A stretch of 64,000 nt of DNA from Lachnospiraceae bacterium (GCA_018384375.1 JAHAYJ010000082.1:1-64000); one strand, 5' to 3'; shown: positions 7,836 to 16,388, counted from the first letter of the stretch. Notes: generated from the letters alone by a model not told the origin. Made by a program: numbers and translations.

Positions 7836-8562
7836 AATGCTGAAGATAGAAGCAAAATTGTCTATCCGAGATATGAATATGATTATTTTTGCCGAGATTA
7901 TGCCCCTGATCGTCCTGGTGATCGTCGGCATCGTCTATGGCAGTAAGGAGGCTTTCCCGGGAGCCGGATATACTTTCCTTGAGCAGAACTTCGGCGCATT
8001 ATGCAGTATCGCAATCTGTGCCGGTGGGTTAATGGGGCTTCCTCTGACCATTTCCGAATATCGTGAAAGAAGGATTTTAAAGCGGTTTCAGGTTACGCCG
8101 GTGAGTTCGCTCATGATTCTGATTGTACCGGTTGCAATTTTTGTGCTATATTCAATATCATCCATTGTACTTTTGTGGATTGTGGCGAAGATTTTCTGGG
8201 GATTTACCTTCCGGGGGTCTTATTTTCTTTTTTTTGCAGGCTGGCTTCTGGTTCTGATTCCGATACTGAGCATCGGGATGCTGGTAGGAGGAATAGCAAA
8301 GAACAGCAAATCGGCTTCCGTGTGGGCATCGGTACTTTATTTTCCCATGCTGGTATTTTCGGGGGCAACCCTGCCCTATGAGGTGATGCCCGGGGCAATG
8401 CAGAAAGTGGTGAATATTCTGCCGCTTACCCAGGGAATTAAGATTTTGAAGGCAGCGGTTCTGGGACTGCCGCTTACCGATGTGACCTTTGCAATTGTTG
8501 CTATGACTGTGCTTGCCGCAGTCTGTATCGGAATTTCAATGAGATATTTCAGATGGGAGTAA
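7819..8562 (+). CDS. ABC-2 type permease
   Basis: A 247-residue membrane protein with about six hydrophobic segments, including MPLIVLVIVGIVYG, ALCSIAICAGGLMGLPL, VPVAIFVLYSISSIVLLW and a final LAAVCIGISM helix. The motif S-E-Y-R-E-R-R-I-L-K-R-F-Q-V-T-P-V between helices 2 and 3 is typical of ABC-2 (DrrB/NatB-like) permeases. It overlaps the ATPase gene by 17 bases, which points to coupled translation. GGGGGAAGGAG precedes ATG 7819. Together the two genes form a complete exporter. Confidence 0.9.
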   Translation: MKTFGKMLKIEAKLSIRDMNMIIFAEIMPLIVLVIVGIVYGSKEAFPGAGYTFLEQNFGALCSIAICAGGLMGLPLTISEYRERRILKRFQVTPVSSLMILIVPVAIFVLYSISSIVLLWIVAKIFWGFTFRGSYFLFFAGWLLVLIPILSIGMLVGGIAKNSKSASVWASVLYFPMLVFSGATLPYEVMPGAMQKVVNILPLTQGIKILKAAVLGLPLTDVTFAIVAMTVLAAVCIGISMRYFRWE

Positions 8563-8565
8563 AAA

Positions 8566-9444
8566 ATGCAGGAACAGCTAATGGCCGTGCAGAAAATGCA
8601 GGATTATATAGAAAAACATATTCTGGAAGAAATTACGCTGTCAGATCTGGCGAGAGTATCCTTATTCTCGCCCTGGCATTCCTATCGACTTTTTAAGGCT
8701 TATACGGGGCTGACACCGGCTGATTATATCAGGCGGGTAAGACTTTCACGGTCTGCTCTCAGCCTGAGGGATGAAAAGAAATCCGTGACAGAAGTTGCTT
8801 TTGCCATGGGCTTTCAAAGTGTGGACGGATATCAGAGGGCATTCCGGAAAGAATTCGGCTGTAATCCCAAAGAATATGCAAAGCATCCTGTTCCGATTTA
8901 TCTTTTTATCCCTTATGGTGTCATGTTCGATGAGATTCGAAGGACTCACAAGAAAATTGAGGAGGAAAGTAACGTGTTTATACAGGTGATTCATAAGCCG
9001 GAGCGCAGGGTATTGCTGAAGAGAGGAATCAAGGCAGCAGATTACTTTGACTATTGTGAGGAGGTTGGCTGCGATGTCTGGGGACTTCTGACCAGCATTC
9101 ATTCTATCAGTGGAGAACCGGTGTGCATGTGGCTGCCGGAACGATACAGAAAACCGGGAACCAGTGAATATGTGCAGGGAGTTGAGGTTGAGCCGGATTA
9201 TGACGGAGAGGTGCCGGAAGGATTTGATGTGATCGATCTGCCGGAAGCAGATTTTATGGTATTTCAGGGAGAACCCTTTGAAGAGACGGAATACTGTGCT
9301 GCAATTGAGGGTGTACAGGAAGCAATCAGGCGCTTTGATCCCAGGGGAAGAGGCTACAGATGGGATGAAGAGAATCCCCGGATCCAGTTAGAACCGGTGG
9401 GAAGCAGAGGCTATATTGAACTTATGCCGGTAAAGCCGATGTGA
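8566..9444 (+). CDS. AraC family regulator with GyrI-like ligand-binding domain
   Basis: A 292-residue protein. Residues 1-110 hold two helix-turn-helix motifs of the AraC type (ITLSDLARVSLFSPWHSYRLFK, then VTEVAFAMGFQSVDGYQRAFRKEFGCNPKEY). The rest resembles the GyrI/AraC effector-binding fold (RRVLLKRG, then a long region ending in YIELMPVK). This domain order, with HTH first and GyrI second, is that of Rob- and SoxS-type multidrug regulators. The gene starts three bases after the permease stop, so the regulator probably controls the exporter, most likely as an activator binding a hydrophobic or cationic compound. A terminator follows. Confidence 0.88.
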   Translation: MQEQLMAVQKMQDYIEKHILEEITLSDLARVSLFSPWHSYRLFKAYTGLTPADYIRRVRLSRSALSLRDEKKSVTEVAFAMGFQSVDGYQRAFRKEFGCNPKEYAKHPVPIYLFIPYGVMFDEIRRTHKKIEEESNVFIQVIHKPERRVLLKRGIKAADYFDYCEEVGCDVWGLLTSIHSISGEPVCMWLPERYRKPGTSEYVQGVEVEPDYDGEVPEGFDVIDLPEADFMVFQGEPFEETEYCAAIEGVQEAIRRFDPRGRGYRWDEENPRIQLEPVGSRGYIELMPVKPM

Positions 9445-9452
9445 TGGAAAAC

Positions 9453-9502
9453 AGATGATGACAGCGATGTGTGATGGCACATTGCTTTCATCATCTTTTT
9501 TT
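9453..9502 (+). terminator. Rho-independent terminator after the AraC regulator
   Basis: A long imperfect stem of about 18 bp pairs AGATGATGA/CAGCGATGTG (from 9453) with CACATTGCT/TCATCATCT (to 9496) and is followed by seven T residues. It closes the transcript of the ABC exporter and regulator. Confidence 0.85.
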
Positions 9503-9604
9503 GCATCTTACCGACATTTTTCGACAAGTTATCCGAAAATGCTGTACCATTTTTAAAAATTGAAGTAAAGTATAATAAAAGTGGATGAAGGGGCATTGCT
9601 GCTT

Positions 9605-10750
9605 ATGGAAGGCTTACGTTTCAGTGAGAATATAACAAGGCTGCGAAGGGAAAAGAAGATAACGCAGGAGGAATTGGCGCTCTTTATCGGTGTGACGAAG
9701 GCATCGGTTTCCAAGTGGGAAACCGGAGCAACAATTCCTGATATCATGATTCTTCCACAGCTTGCAGCTTTTTTTGATGTATCGATCGACGAATTGCTTG
9801 GCTATGAACCGCAGCTTAGCAGAGAACAGATTAAGTATTATTATCATAAGCTTGCAAAAGAGTTCGCAGAAAAGCCATTTGATGAGGTGATGCGGGAAAG
9901 TGAGGAACTGACAAGAAAATATTATTCCTGTTATCCCTTTTTGCAGCAGATGGTCATTCTCTGGATCAATCATGGCGCAATGGCACCGGATGAGAAACAA
10001 AAGGAAGCCATCCATGAAAAAATAACCGGCCTGTGTGAACGGATTCTTGAAAATTGCAAGGATATGGGAGTCTGTAACAACACCATTGCGTTAAAATGTC
10101 TGGTTGATTTACAGAGCGGACATGCGGACAAAGTCATCGAACTTTTGGAAGAAGAAAAGATGAATGTGAACCGTATTGAGGATAAAGGAACGTTACTGAC
10201 CCTTGCCTATATGGCTGCCGGAGAACCGGATAAGGCAGAAAAGGCAGCGCAGATAGGTATGTATCGCAGTCTGCTTGATCTGATTGCTTTTGGAGAGAAC
10301 CTGATCTCGTTAAAGGGAGATGACCTTACCTATTTAATGGAGATCGTCAGACGGCTGGATGCTGTTATCCGGACATTTGTTATGACAGGCTTGAATCCGA
10401 ATACGGTTGCAGTATATGATTATCACGTGGCATCGCTATTGTGCAGCAAGGCACGGGAGTGGAACCAGGAGATGGAGCAGCTCGTAAAGGAGAAATTGGA
10501 GCAATACGTGGAAGCGGTCAGGTGTCTTTTTGCTGACGGACTTACACTGCATGGTGACGAATTCTTTTCAACATTGGATGAATGGTTTGCAGATATGGAC
10601 CTGGGAATTGAGGCGGTCCGCAGTGAAAAGCTGGTGCTGGAAAGCGCATTGGAAGGATTGGAAAATCCGGTTTTCACAAGAATGAATGATCAGGAGTTTT
10701 TACAATCCTGTATCAAAAAATTAAAGAAGATTCATTTTAGGACAAGGTAA
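9605..10750 (+). CDS. XRE family transcriptional regulator with long helical C-terminal region
   Basis: A 381-residue protein. Residues 6-60 form a Cro/C1-type helix-turn-helix ([20 protein letters not shown] followed by [12 protein letters not shown]). The remaining 300 residues are helical and resemble the repeat-rich sensory region of many Clostridial XRE regulators, perhaps TPR-like. ATG 9605 is preceded by GAAGGGG at a somewhat long spacing. GTG 9581 is an alternative start with no ribosome site. A TATAAT box lies at 9571-9576. The next gene is a chemotaxis receptor 38 bases downstream, so control of that gene or self-control is possible. The ligand is unknown. Confidence 0.8.
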   Translation: MEGLRFSENITRLRREKKITQEELALFIGVTKASVSKWETGATIPDIMILPQLAAFFDVSIDELLGYEPQLSREQIKYYYHKLAKEFAEKPFDEVMRESEELTRKYYSCYPFLQQMVILWINHGAMAPDEKQKEAIHEKITGLCERILENCKDMGVCNNTIALKCLVDLQSGHADKVIELLEEEKMNVNRIEDKGTLLTLAYMAAGEPDKAEKAAQIGMYRSLLDLIAFGENLISLKGDDLTYLMEIVRRLDAVIRTFVMTGLNPNTVAVYDYHVASLLCSKAREWNQEMEQLVKEKLEQYVEAVRCLFADGLTLHGDEFFSTLDEWFADMDLGIEAVRSEKLVLESALEGLENPVFTRMNDQEFLQSCIKKLKKIHFRTR

Positions 10751-10788
10751 GAATCAAACGAAAGGGACAAAGGAAGAGGGGACAGGCT

Positions 10789-12279
10789 ATGGAAGAGAAA
10801 TTTTTTTATGAAAATGATGTAAGAGTTACCAGAACAGCAGTAAAGGCCGTGAGATGGCTTATTTTAGTATTTCCGATGCTGATATTACTATCTTTTATCG
10901 GAATATTCCAGTCAAAGATCAGTGATTTGCTATTCCTTACATTCGTTGCAGTAATTGTCACAATGGGACCGACAGTTGCCTATAAGTTGAACGCACCGAT
11001 CGGGGCCATGAAATATGTCACCACGATAGCACTTGGTATGTTGGTTGCGCTGATGGCAACCAATGCAACGGTTGGCATCTATATGACCTATGCCCTTGCA
11101 ATGGTGTTCAGTATCTTCTATTATGACAGGAAGTTTACTGCACGAATTGCCATTATCAGTTATTTCCTGCTGGTTGGTTCTTTATATTTCAGGTCTCTCA
11201 ATATTCAGCAGATTGAGTTTGATTCAAACTTTGAATGGTTTGTCAGCCGTTCCCTGGGTTTCCTGCTCGAAGCGATCGTTATGAGTATTATATGTATTAA
11301 GATAGCAGATATTTCTCATAATATGCTTGTGAAGTTCGCAGATACCCAGCAGACAGCAGATCTGGTTGAGCAATGTCAGAAGGCATCCGGAGATTTGGGT
11401 ATGGTGGTAGAGAAGCTGGAAAGCTGTATTCATGAATTTGCCGGTACCAATGATGTAATTACAAGCTCTGCACAGAGCACATTGGAGGATTGCAGCAGCA
11501 GTTCCCAGTTTGCGGATTCGGTATGTTCTTCCATGGATGAACTGAATCAGAACGTGAATGTGATCGTTGACAATACTGCAAAGATGATGGATATCTCACA
11601 GGAAACAACACAGAAGATGCAGGGATATATTGAACTGATGGAAAAGACGACGGATGATATGCAGGTGATCGAACAGTCTGCTCATCAGACAGAAGAATCC
11701 ATAATCAGTCTTGAAAATGGTATGAAGGAAGTTTCTGATTTTGCCAAAACCATTGCCGGAATTACGAAGCAGACAAATCTGCTTGCCCTGAATGCTTCCA
11801 TAGAAGCAGCCAGAGCAGGAGAAATGGGAAAAGGCTTCAGTGTTGTTGCAGAGGAGGTCAGGGTGCTTGCAGATGATTCCAAGAAGGCTAGTGATGCAAT
11901 TACCGACATCATTCATAAAATCTTTTCTCTGTTACAGGAGGTACGGGTTTCCAATCAGGAAAACCTGGATAATATTGCAGTAGGAATCCAGAAGCTGCAT
12001 GAGGTGGGAAAAGAGGCTGAGAGTCTTGGCAGACTTCAGACAGAATCCGGCGAGAAAGCAAGGATGGTCGCTGCTTCCAGTGACGAGACGGTAGAACATG
12101 GAAGACAGGTTCTTGATATGGTAAAGCAGATGCAGGCACTTTTGGAGAATACGCTGAATCAGGCAAATCAGATTGTACAGGAGTCTGAAACACAGAAAGC
12201 AGTAACTGGAGAAGTGCAAAATGCCTTCCATCAGGTGGATGATGTATCCAGGAATCTGTTGGAGATCAGTAGAGCATAA
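10789..12279 (+). CDS. Methyl-accepting chemotaxis protein with N-terminal six-helix membrane domain
   Basis: A 496-residue protein. The first 190 residues hold about six hydrophobic segments with very short loops, so there is no sizeable extracellular sensor domain. The signalling tip [20 protein letters not shown], followed by [15 protein letters not shown], identifies the MCP cytoplasmic hairpin, with long coiled-coil stretches on both sides. Such receptors bind CheW/CheA and control CheA kinase activity. Sensing through the membrane domain, of energy state, membrane tension or hydrophobic compounds, is inferred from the architecture. No HAMP domain is obvious. AAAGGAAGAGGGGACAG precedes the ATG. 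Confidence 0.9.
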   Translation: MEEKFFYENDVRVTRTAVKAVRWLILVFPMLILLSFIGIFQSKISDLLFLTFVAVIVTMGPTVAYKLNAPIGAMKYVTTIALGMLVALMATNATVGIYMTYALAMVFSIFYYDRKFTARIAIISYFLLVGSLYFRSLNIQQIEFDSNFEWFVSRSLGFLLEAIVMSIICIKIADISHNMLVKFADTQQTADLVEQCQKASGDLGMVVEKLESCIHEFAGTNDVITSSAQSTLEDCSSSSQFADSVCSSMDELNQNVNVIVDNTAKMMDISQETTQKMQGYIELMEKTTDDMQVIEQSAHQTEESIISLENGMKEVSDFAKTIAGITKQTNLLALNASIEAARAGEMGKGFSVVAEEVRVLADDSKKASDAITDIIHKIFSLLQEVRVSNQENLDNIAVGIQKLHEVGKEAESLGRLQTESGEKARMVAASSDETVEHGRQVLDMVKQMQALLENTLNQANQIVQESETQKAVTGEVQNAFHQVDDVSRNLLEISRA

Positions 12280-12297
12280 GCCAAAGGAGCATTCAGA

Positions 12298-12939
12298 ATG
12301 ACTAAGAAAAAGCTTGCACTTGAGATCATTGAGCGCCTCAAAAAAGAATATCCCGATGCAGAGTGCTCCCTTGATTATAATCAGGCATGGAAGCTGCTTG
12401 TCAGTGTCCGGCTGGCAGCACAATGTACAGATGCCAGAGTAAATATAGTGGTACAGGATTTATACGCAAAGTTCCCTACAGTAGAGGCTCTTGCCGGTGC
12501 AGAGGTAAGTGAGATCGAAGAAATCGTTAAGCCCTGTGGACTGGGTCACAGCAAGGCACGGGACATCAGTGCCTGCATGAAGGTGCTGAAAGAGCAATAC
12601 GGAGGAAAAGTACCGGATGATTTTGATGCTCTCCTTGCCTTACCGGGTGTTGGAAGAAAGAGCGCAAATCTTATTATGGGAGATGTTTTCGGGAAACCGG
12701 CTATTGTGACGGATACACATTGCATCCGGTTGACCAACCGTATGGGGCTGGTTGATAATATCAAGGAGCCCAAAAAGGTGGAAATGGAACTGTGGAAGAT
12801 CATTCCCCCGGAGGAAGGAAACGATTTCTGCCATAGGCTGGTGTACCATGGAAGAGAAGTGTGTACCGCAAGAACAAAGCCATATTGTGATAAATGTTGC
12901 CTAAAGGACATCTGTGCTAAGAAGGGAATAGAAAAATAG
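12298..12939 (+). CDS. nth: Endonuclease III (DNA glycosylase/AP lyase)
   Basis: A 213-residue protein with the helix-hairpin-helix LPGVGRKSANLIMG, whose Lys is the catalytic Schiff-base residue. The Asp of VTDTHCIRLTNRMGL is the second catalytic residue. Four cysteines in the C-terminal region (C-T-A-R-T-K-P-Y-C-x-x-C-C-x-x-x-x-x-C) hold the [4Fe-4S] cluster. The enzyme removes oxidised pyrimidines from DNA and cuts the abasic strand in base-excision repair. Length matches the family. The start follows AAAGGAG. A terminator that doubles as the -35 region of the next operon follows. Confidence 0.95.
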   Translation: MTKKKLALEIIERLKKEYPDAECSLDYNQAWKLLVSVRLAAQCTDARVNIVVQDLYAKFPTVEALAGAEVSEIEEIVKPCGLGHSKARDISACMKVLKEQYGGKVPDDFDALLALPGVGRKSANLIMGDVFGKPAIVTDTHCIRLTNRMGLVDNIKEPKKVEMELWKIIPPEEGNDFCHRLVYHGREVCTARTKPYCDKCCLKDICAKKGIEK

Positions 12940-12946
12940 TTTTTTT

Positions 12947-12975
12947 CAGGGTTGACAAATTGTCAACCCTGTTTT
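12947..12975 (+). terminator. Rho-independent terminator after nth
   Basis: A perfect 11-bp stem (12947-12957 with 12961-12971), a 3-base AAT loop and TTTT. Its left arm contains the TTGACA box of the promoter of the following metal operon, so the same bases serve both functions. Confidence 0.85.
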
Positions 12976-12980
12976 AATAT
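12952..12980 (+). promoter_or_regulatory. Sigma-A promoter of the metal-resistance operon
   Basis: TTGACA (12952-12957), a 17-bp spacer and TAATAT (12975-12980). The -35 box matches consensus fully and the -10 box in 5 of 6 positions. Transcription would start inside or just before the palindromic operator that follows. Confidence 0.8.
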
Positions 12981-13008
12981 AAACATATGAACAAATGCTC
13001 ATATGTTT
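12981..13008 (+). promoter_or_regulatory. ArsR/SmtB-type operator
   Basis: A perfect inverted repeat with 10-bp arms, AAACATATGA (12981-12990) and TCATATGTTT (12999-13008), separated by 8 bases. The ATATGA-acaaatgc-TCATAT core resembles the 12-2-12 operators of SmtB/CadC repressors. It begins directly after the -10 box, the expected place for a repressor that blocks initiation until metal binds. Confidence 0.82.
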
Positions 13009-13027
13009 AAGAGAGGCTGGTGAGAAC

Positions 13028-13387
13028 ATGGCGATTAATGATGTTGAGTGTTGTGAAACATTTCATACGCACGAGCATTTACTGAATCAGGTGAACGAGA
13101 ATATGCCGGATGAGGATGAGCTTTATGATCTGGCAGAGCTTTTCAAGGTGTTTGGAGATTCGACCAGAATCAGAATTTTGTTTGTACTCTTTGAGGCGGA
13201 GGTATGTGTGTGTGATCTTGCACAGGCACTGAATATGACCCAGTCTGCAATCTCCCATCAGTTGAAGCTTTTGAAGCAGAATAAGCTGGTGAAGAGCAGA
13301 AGGGAAGGAAAGTCCGTATTTTATTCACTCGCAGATGGCCATGTGCGGACGATCATTGCCCAGGGAAGAGAACATATTGAGGAGTAA
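13028..13387 (+). CDS. ArsR/SmtB family metal-sensing repressor (CadC/ZiaR-like)
   Basis: A 119-residue winged-helix repressor with recognition region MTQSAISHQLKLLKQNKLV. Two metal sites are visible. One is the alpha3N type, with Cys8, Cys9 and nearby His residues at the N-terminus plus Cys60 and Cys62 in EVCVCDLA. The other is the alpha5 type, with Asp103, His105, His116 and Glu119 at the D-x-H-x10-H-x2-E spacing of SmtB and CzrA. This combination is typical of CadC/ZiaR-class sensors of cadmium, lead or zinc. ATG 13028 was chosen over an upstream in-frame start because that start would lie inside the operator. It probably represses the HMA and ATPase genes that follow. Confidence 0.9.
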   Translation: MAINDVECCETFHTHEHLLNQVNENMPDEDELYDLAELFKVFGDSTRIRILFVLFEAEVCVCDLAQALNMTQSAISHQLKLLKQNKLVKSRREGKSVFYSLADGHVRTIIAQGREHIEE

Positions 13388-13446
13388 CATAGGATAATTT
13401 TCGTTTCAGTGAAAGAATAAAGGAAAGAAAAGAAAGGAATCATACT

Positions 13447-13665
13447 ATGAAAAAGAAATTTAAACTGGAAGATCTGGACTGTGCAAATTGTGCAGCAAAA
13501 ATGGAGGAAGGGATCAAAAAGATCGCAGGAGTGAAGGATGCAAATGTCAGCTTTCTGGCACAGAAGATGACAATTGAAGCAGAGGATGAGAAATTTGAGG
13601 AAATCATGAAGGAAGTGGTTGCAGTCTGCGCCAAGATTGAACCGGATTGCAGAATTATCATGTGA
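13447..13665 (+). CDS. Free heavy-metal-associated (HMA) domain protein
   Basis: A 72-residue protein with the metal-binding loop D-L-D-C-A-N-C-A-A-K-M near residues 10-19 and the beta-alpha-beta pattern of HMA domains. In many CadA/ZntA pumps this domain is fused to the N-terminus of the ATPase; here the ATPase lacks it and this small gene lies directly in front. It probably delivers or buffers soft divalent metal (Cd, Zn, Pb) for the pump. The Asp before the first Cys (DCxxC) is usual in Zn/Cd-type HMA domains. AAAGAAAGGAA precedes the ATG. Confidence 0.88.
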   Translation: MKKKFKLEDLDCANCAAKMEEGIKKIAGVKDANVSFLAQKMTIEAEDEKFEEIMKEVVAVCAKIEPDCRIIM

Positions 13666-13678
13666 TATTTGCGTTTGT

Positions 13679-13701
13679 GCACAGCCCATAAAGGGCTGTG
13701 C
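13679..13701 (+). other. Hairpin between the HMA gene and the metal ATPase
   Basis: A perfect 9-bp stem GCACAGCCC/GGGCTGTGC with a 5-base loop and no T run, placed 13 bases after the HMA stop and 22 bases before the ATPase start. It may protect or separate the upstream part of the mRNA and so set a higher level of the chaperone than of the membrane pump. Confidence 0.6.
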
Positions 13702-13723
13702 TCAGCTATATGAGGAGGAAGCT

Positions 13724-15610
13724 ATGAATAAGAAGCAGAAAAAAATGCTGATCAGGATTCTGGTGGCATTTGTCCTGTTTGCAGTTCTGTTTGTCTGTGA
13801 ACATATTGGTATTTTAGAACAGATTGATAATATATGGATAATATTCTTAATGTATCTGGTACCTTATCTGATCATCGGATATGACATTATTTTGAAAGCA
13901 GCAAGAAATATCAGAAACGGGCAAATTTTTGACGAAAACTTTCTGATGATGATTGCTACCTTCGGGGCCTTTGGAGTAAAGGAATTCTCAGAAGCGGTGG
14001 CAGTCATGCTGTTTTATCAGGTGGGCGAGCTGTTTCAGAGCTATGCGGTCGGAAAATCCCGTCAGTCTATTTCCGATATGATGGACATTTGCCCGGAATA
14101 TGCCAATATAGAAGATGATGGTAAGCTGGTACAGGTGGACCCGGATGAGGTAGCCGTAGGAAGCGTCATTGTGGTTAAGCCGGGAGAGAGAATTCCTCTT
14201 GACGGGGTTGTTGTGGAGGGGGATTCCCTGATCGATACGGCAGCACTTACCGGGGAATCCGTTCCCAGGCGTGCAAAGACCGGGGATGAGATCATCAGCG
14301 GATGTGTGAACGGCAGCGGAACGCTAAAGGTAAGGGTGACAAAGGAATTTGAGGATTCGACGGTAGCGAAGATCCTGGAGCTGGTGGAGAATGCCAGCAG
14401 TAAGAAAGCAAAGGTAGAAAATTTTATCACCAGATTTGCGAGATATTACACACCTGTAGTGACAATCGGGGCACTTCTTCTGGCAATTCTGCCGCCTTTG
14501 ATTTTAGGTGGCGGATGGGGAGAATGGATCAGCAGGGCCTGTATCTTTCTGGTTATTTCCTGTCCCTGTGCACTAGTTATTTCCGTTCCGCTTGGCTTTT
14601 TCGGGGGAATCGGTGCAGCATCCAGACTCGGTGTGCTGGTAAAGGGAAGTAACTATCTGGAGGCTGTTGCCGAGGTGACGACGGTTGTGTTTGATAAGAC
14701 AGGAACGCTTACCAAGGGTGAATTTAAGGTACAGGAGCTTTTCCCGGAGAGAATATCCGGAGAAGCACTCCTTGAAACAGCCGCTTATGGTGAGGGATAT
14801 TCCACACATCCCATTGCAAACTCGATCAAGGATGCTTACGGAAAAGAGATTGATGTAAGTCGTATCGGACAGGCAGAAGAAATTGCAGGGCATGGAATAT
14901 GCATTCCCGTGGATGGGAAAGAAATTTTGATCGGAAATGAAAAACTGATGAAAGCAAAGGAAATCAGCTATACGCCTTGTAAAAGCGCAGGAACCATCGT
15001 TTATGTGGCTGTGGAGGGAAGCTTTGCCGGAGCCATTGTCATTGCCGATTCCGTTAAGGAAGGAGCAAAGGAAGCAATTGCCCGCATGAAACAGGTAGGA
15101 GTGAAAAAATGCGTAATGCTGACGGGAGACCGAAAAGAAGCGGCACAGGCAGTTGCCGCAGAACTTGGGATCGATGAGGTTCATGCGGAGCTTCTGCCGG
15201 GAGATAAGGTTTCTAAGGTAGAGGAACTTTTAAAAGGGCAGGAAGGAAAGGATAAGCTGGCATTTGTGGGAGACGGCATTAATGATGCACCGGTGCTGAC
15301 CAGGGCAGATATCGGGATTGCAATGGGCAGTATGGGATCAGATGCGGCAATCGAAGCGGCAGATGTTGTACTGATGGATGATGACGTCAGGAAAATCGCA
15401 TCGGTAGTGAAAATATCCAGGAAGACACTTACGATTGTCAAGCAAAATATTATTTTTGCGCTGGCGGTGAAAGCACTGGTACTTCTTTTAGGGGCACTTG
15501 GCATGGCAAATATGTGGGAAGCAGTGTTTGCGGATGTGGGTGTTTCCGTGATTGCAATTTTGAACGCCATGCGAGCACTGAAAATTGAAAATACCAAATG
15601 CACCTACTGA
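13724..15610 (+). CDS. cadA: Heavy-metal translocating P-type ATPase (P1B-2, CadA/ZntA-like)
   Basis: A 628-residue membrane pump. The C-P-C motif (ISCPCALVISVPL, near residue 285) is the metal-binding sequence in the membrane. DKTGT (near 324) contains the phosphorylated Asp, and GDGINDAP (near 515) closes the phosphorylation domain. The actuator loop shows ALTGESVP. C-P-C together with the C-terminal membrane helices and a CadC-like sensor in the same operon indicates export of Zn, Cd and Pb rather than copper. No N-terminal HMA domain is present. GAGGAGGAAGCT precedes ATG 13724, which is preferred to an upstream frame that would overlap the HMA gene. The gene symbol is a best fit rather than proven. 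Confidence 0.9.
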   Translation: MNKKQKKMLIRILVAFVLFAVLFVCEHIGILEQIDNIWIIFLMYLVPYLIIGYDIILKAARNIRNGQIFDENFLMMIATFGAFGVKEFSEAVAVMLFYQVGELFQSYAVGKSRQSISDMMDICPEYANIEDDGKLVQVDPDEVAVGSVIVVKPGERIPLDGVVVEGDSLIDTAALTGESVPRRAKTGDEIISGCVNGSGTLKVRVTKEFEDSTVAKILELVENASSKKAKVENFITRFARYYTPVVTIGALLLAILPPLILGGGWGEWISRACIFLVISCPCALVISVPLGFFGGIGAASRLGVLVKGSNYLEAVAEVTTVVFDKTGTLTKGEFKVQELFPERISGEALLETAAYGEGYSTHPIANSIKDAYGKEIDVSRIGQAEEIAGHGICIPVDGKEILIGNEKLMKAKEISYTPCKSAGTIVYVAVEGSFAGAIVIADSVKEGAKEAIARMKQVGVKKCVMLTGDRKEAAQAVAAELGIDEVHAELLPGDKVSKVEELLKGQEGKDKLAFVGDGINDAPVLTRADIGIAMGSMGSDAAIEAADVVLMDDDVRKIASVVKISRKTLTIVKQNIIFALAVKALVLLLGALGMANMWEAVFADVGVSVIAILNAMRALKIENTKCTY

Positions 15611-15691
15611 TGAAAATGGGAAATCGGTTCCGTTTCTTTTGACAAAACTGAATGAAGAATAGCTTCCGAATAAGAGCATAAAATCTTTTAT

Positions 15692-15706
15692 TTTATTCAT
15701 AATAAA
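15692..15706. promoter_or_regulatory. Short palindrome upstream of rubrerythrin
   Basis: TTTATT and AATAAA flank CAT, a perfect 6-bp inverted repeat 33 bases before the rubrerythrin start. It does not match the PerR box closely, so it is listed only as a possible operator. Confidence 0.25.
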
Positions 15707-15738
15707 GTAAAAGCAGCGAAAAGAAGGAGGCAGATAAA

Positions 15739-16362
15739 GTGACGGATTTTAGAAACAGTGAGACAAAGGATAATCTGATGCGTGCATTCGCCGGTGAAAG
15801 TCAGGCGAGAAACCGATATACTTTTGCGGCACAGCAGGCAAAGGAAGAAAAACTGCATGTGATCGAGGCATTGTTTTTATATACAGCAAACCAGGAAAAG
15901 GAGCATGCAGAAATTTTCTATCACCATTTAAAAGAGCTTGCAGGAGAGACCATACAGATTGATGGAGGCTATCCGGTTGATATTTCGGAAAGCATACAGG
16001 AACTTCTAAGGAAGGCACAGCATAATGAATATGAGGAGCATGATCCGATCTATAAAAGCTTTGGGCAGAAGGCAATGGAGGAAGGCTTCCGGGATGTGGC
16101 ACGTTCCTTTTTTCTGATTGCGGAAATTGAAAAGGTGCACGGTGATCGTTTTGGAAAATTTGCAAAGTGGATGGAGGAAAACAAACTGTTTGTATCGCAG
16201 GTAAAGACAGGGTGGATCTGCTTGAACTGCGGATTTATCTATGAAGGGGAAGAAGCACCTGAAAAATGTCCGGTTTGTGCACATGATCAGGGATACTTTC
16301 TTCGACTGGAGCTGTCACCTTATGAAGAAAGCTGTCATCAACAAAATGAACTGGGGAATTGA
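15739..16362 (+). CDS. Rubrerythrin (peroxide-reducing di-iron protein)
   Basis: A 207-residue protein. The four-helix ferritin-like part contains MRAFAGESQARNRY and NQEKEHAEIF, plus later AEIEKVHGDRF, giving the Glu/His ligands of the di-iron site. The C-terminus has a rubredoxin-like C-x-x-C pair (CLNCGFIYEGEEAPEKCPVC) that holds one iron. It reduces hydrogen peroxide to water with electrons from rubredoxin or NADH systems and is a main oxidative-stress defence in anaerobes. It starts at GTG 15739 after AAGGAGGCAG. Upstream lies only a short A/T-rich region with a small palindrome. Confidence 0.95.
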   Translation: MTDFRNSETKDNLMRAFAGESQARNRYTFAAQQAKEEKLHVIEALFLYTANQEKEHAEIFYHHLKELAGETIQIDGGYPVDISESIQELLRKAQHNEYEEHDPIYKSFGQKAMEEGFRDVARSFFLIAEIEKVHGDRFGKFAKWMEENKLFVSQVKTGWICLNCGFIYEGEEAPEKCPVCAHDQGYFLRLELSPYEESCHQQNELGN

Positions 16363-16388
16363 CATTATCTGCTGTTTGAGAATATAAT
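16359..16388 (+). promoter_or_regulatory. Sigma-A promoter before the VanZ-like gene
   Basis: TTGACA (16359-16364), an 18-bp spacer and TATAAT (16383-16388). Both boxes match consensus. The -35 box overlaps the stop codon of rubrerythrin. Confidence 0.75.

Noticed and set aside
14573-15184. 203-codon reverse frame opposite the metal ATPase
   Set aside because: Antisense shadow of the phosphorylation domain; nothing recognisable.
15692-15706. PerR box before rubrerythrin
   Set aside because: The palindrome TTTATT-CAT-AATAAA agrees poorly with the PerR consensus, so PerR control is not claimed.
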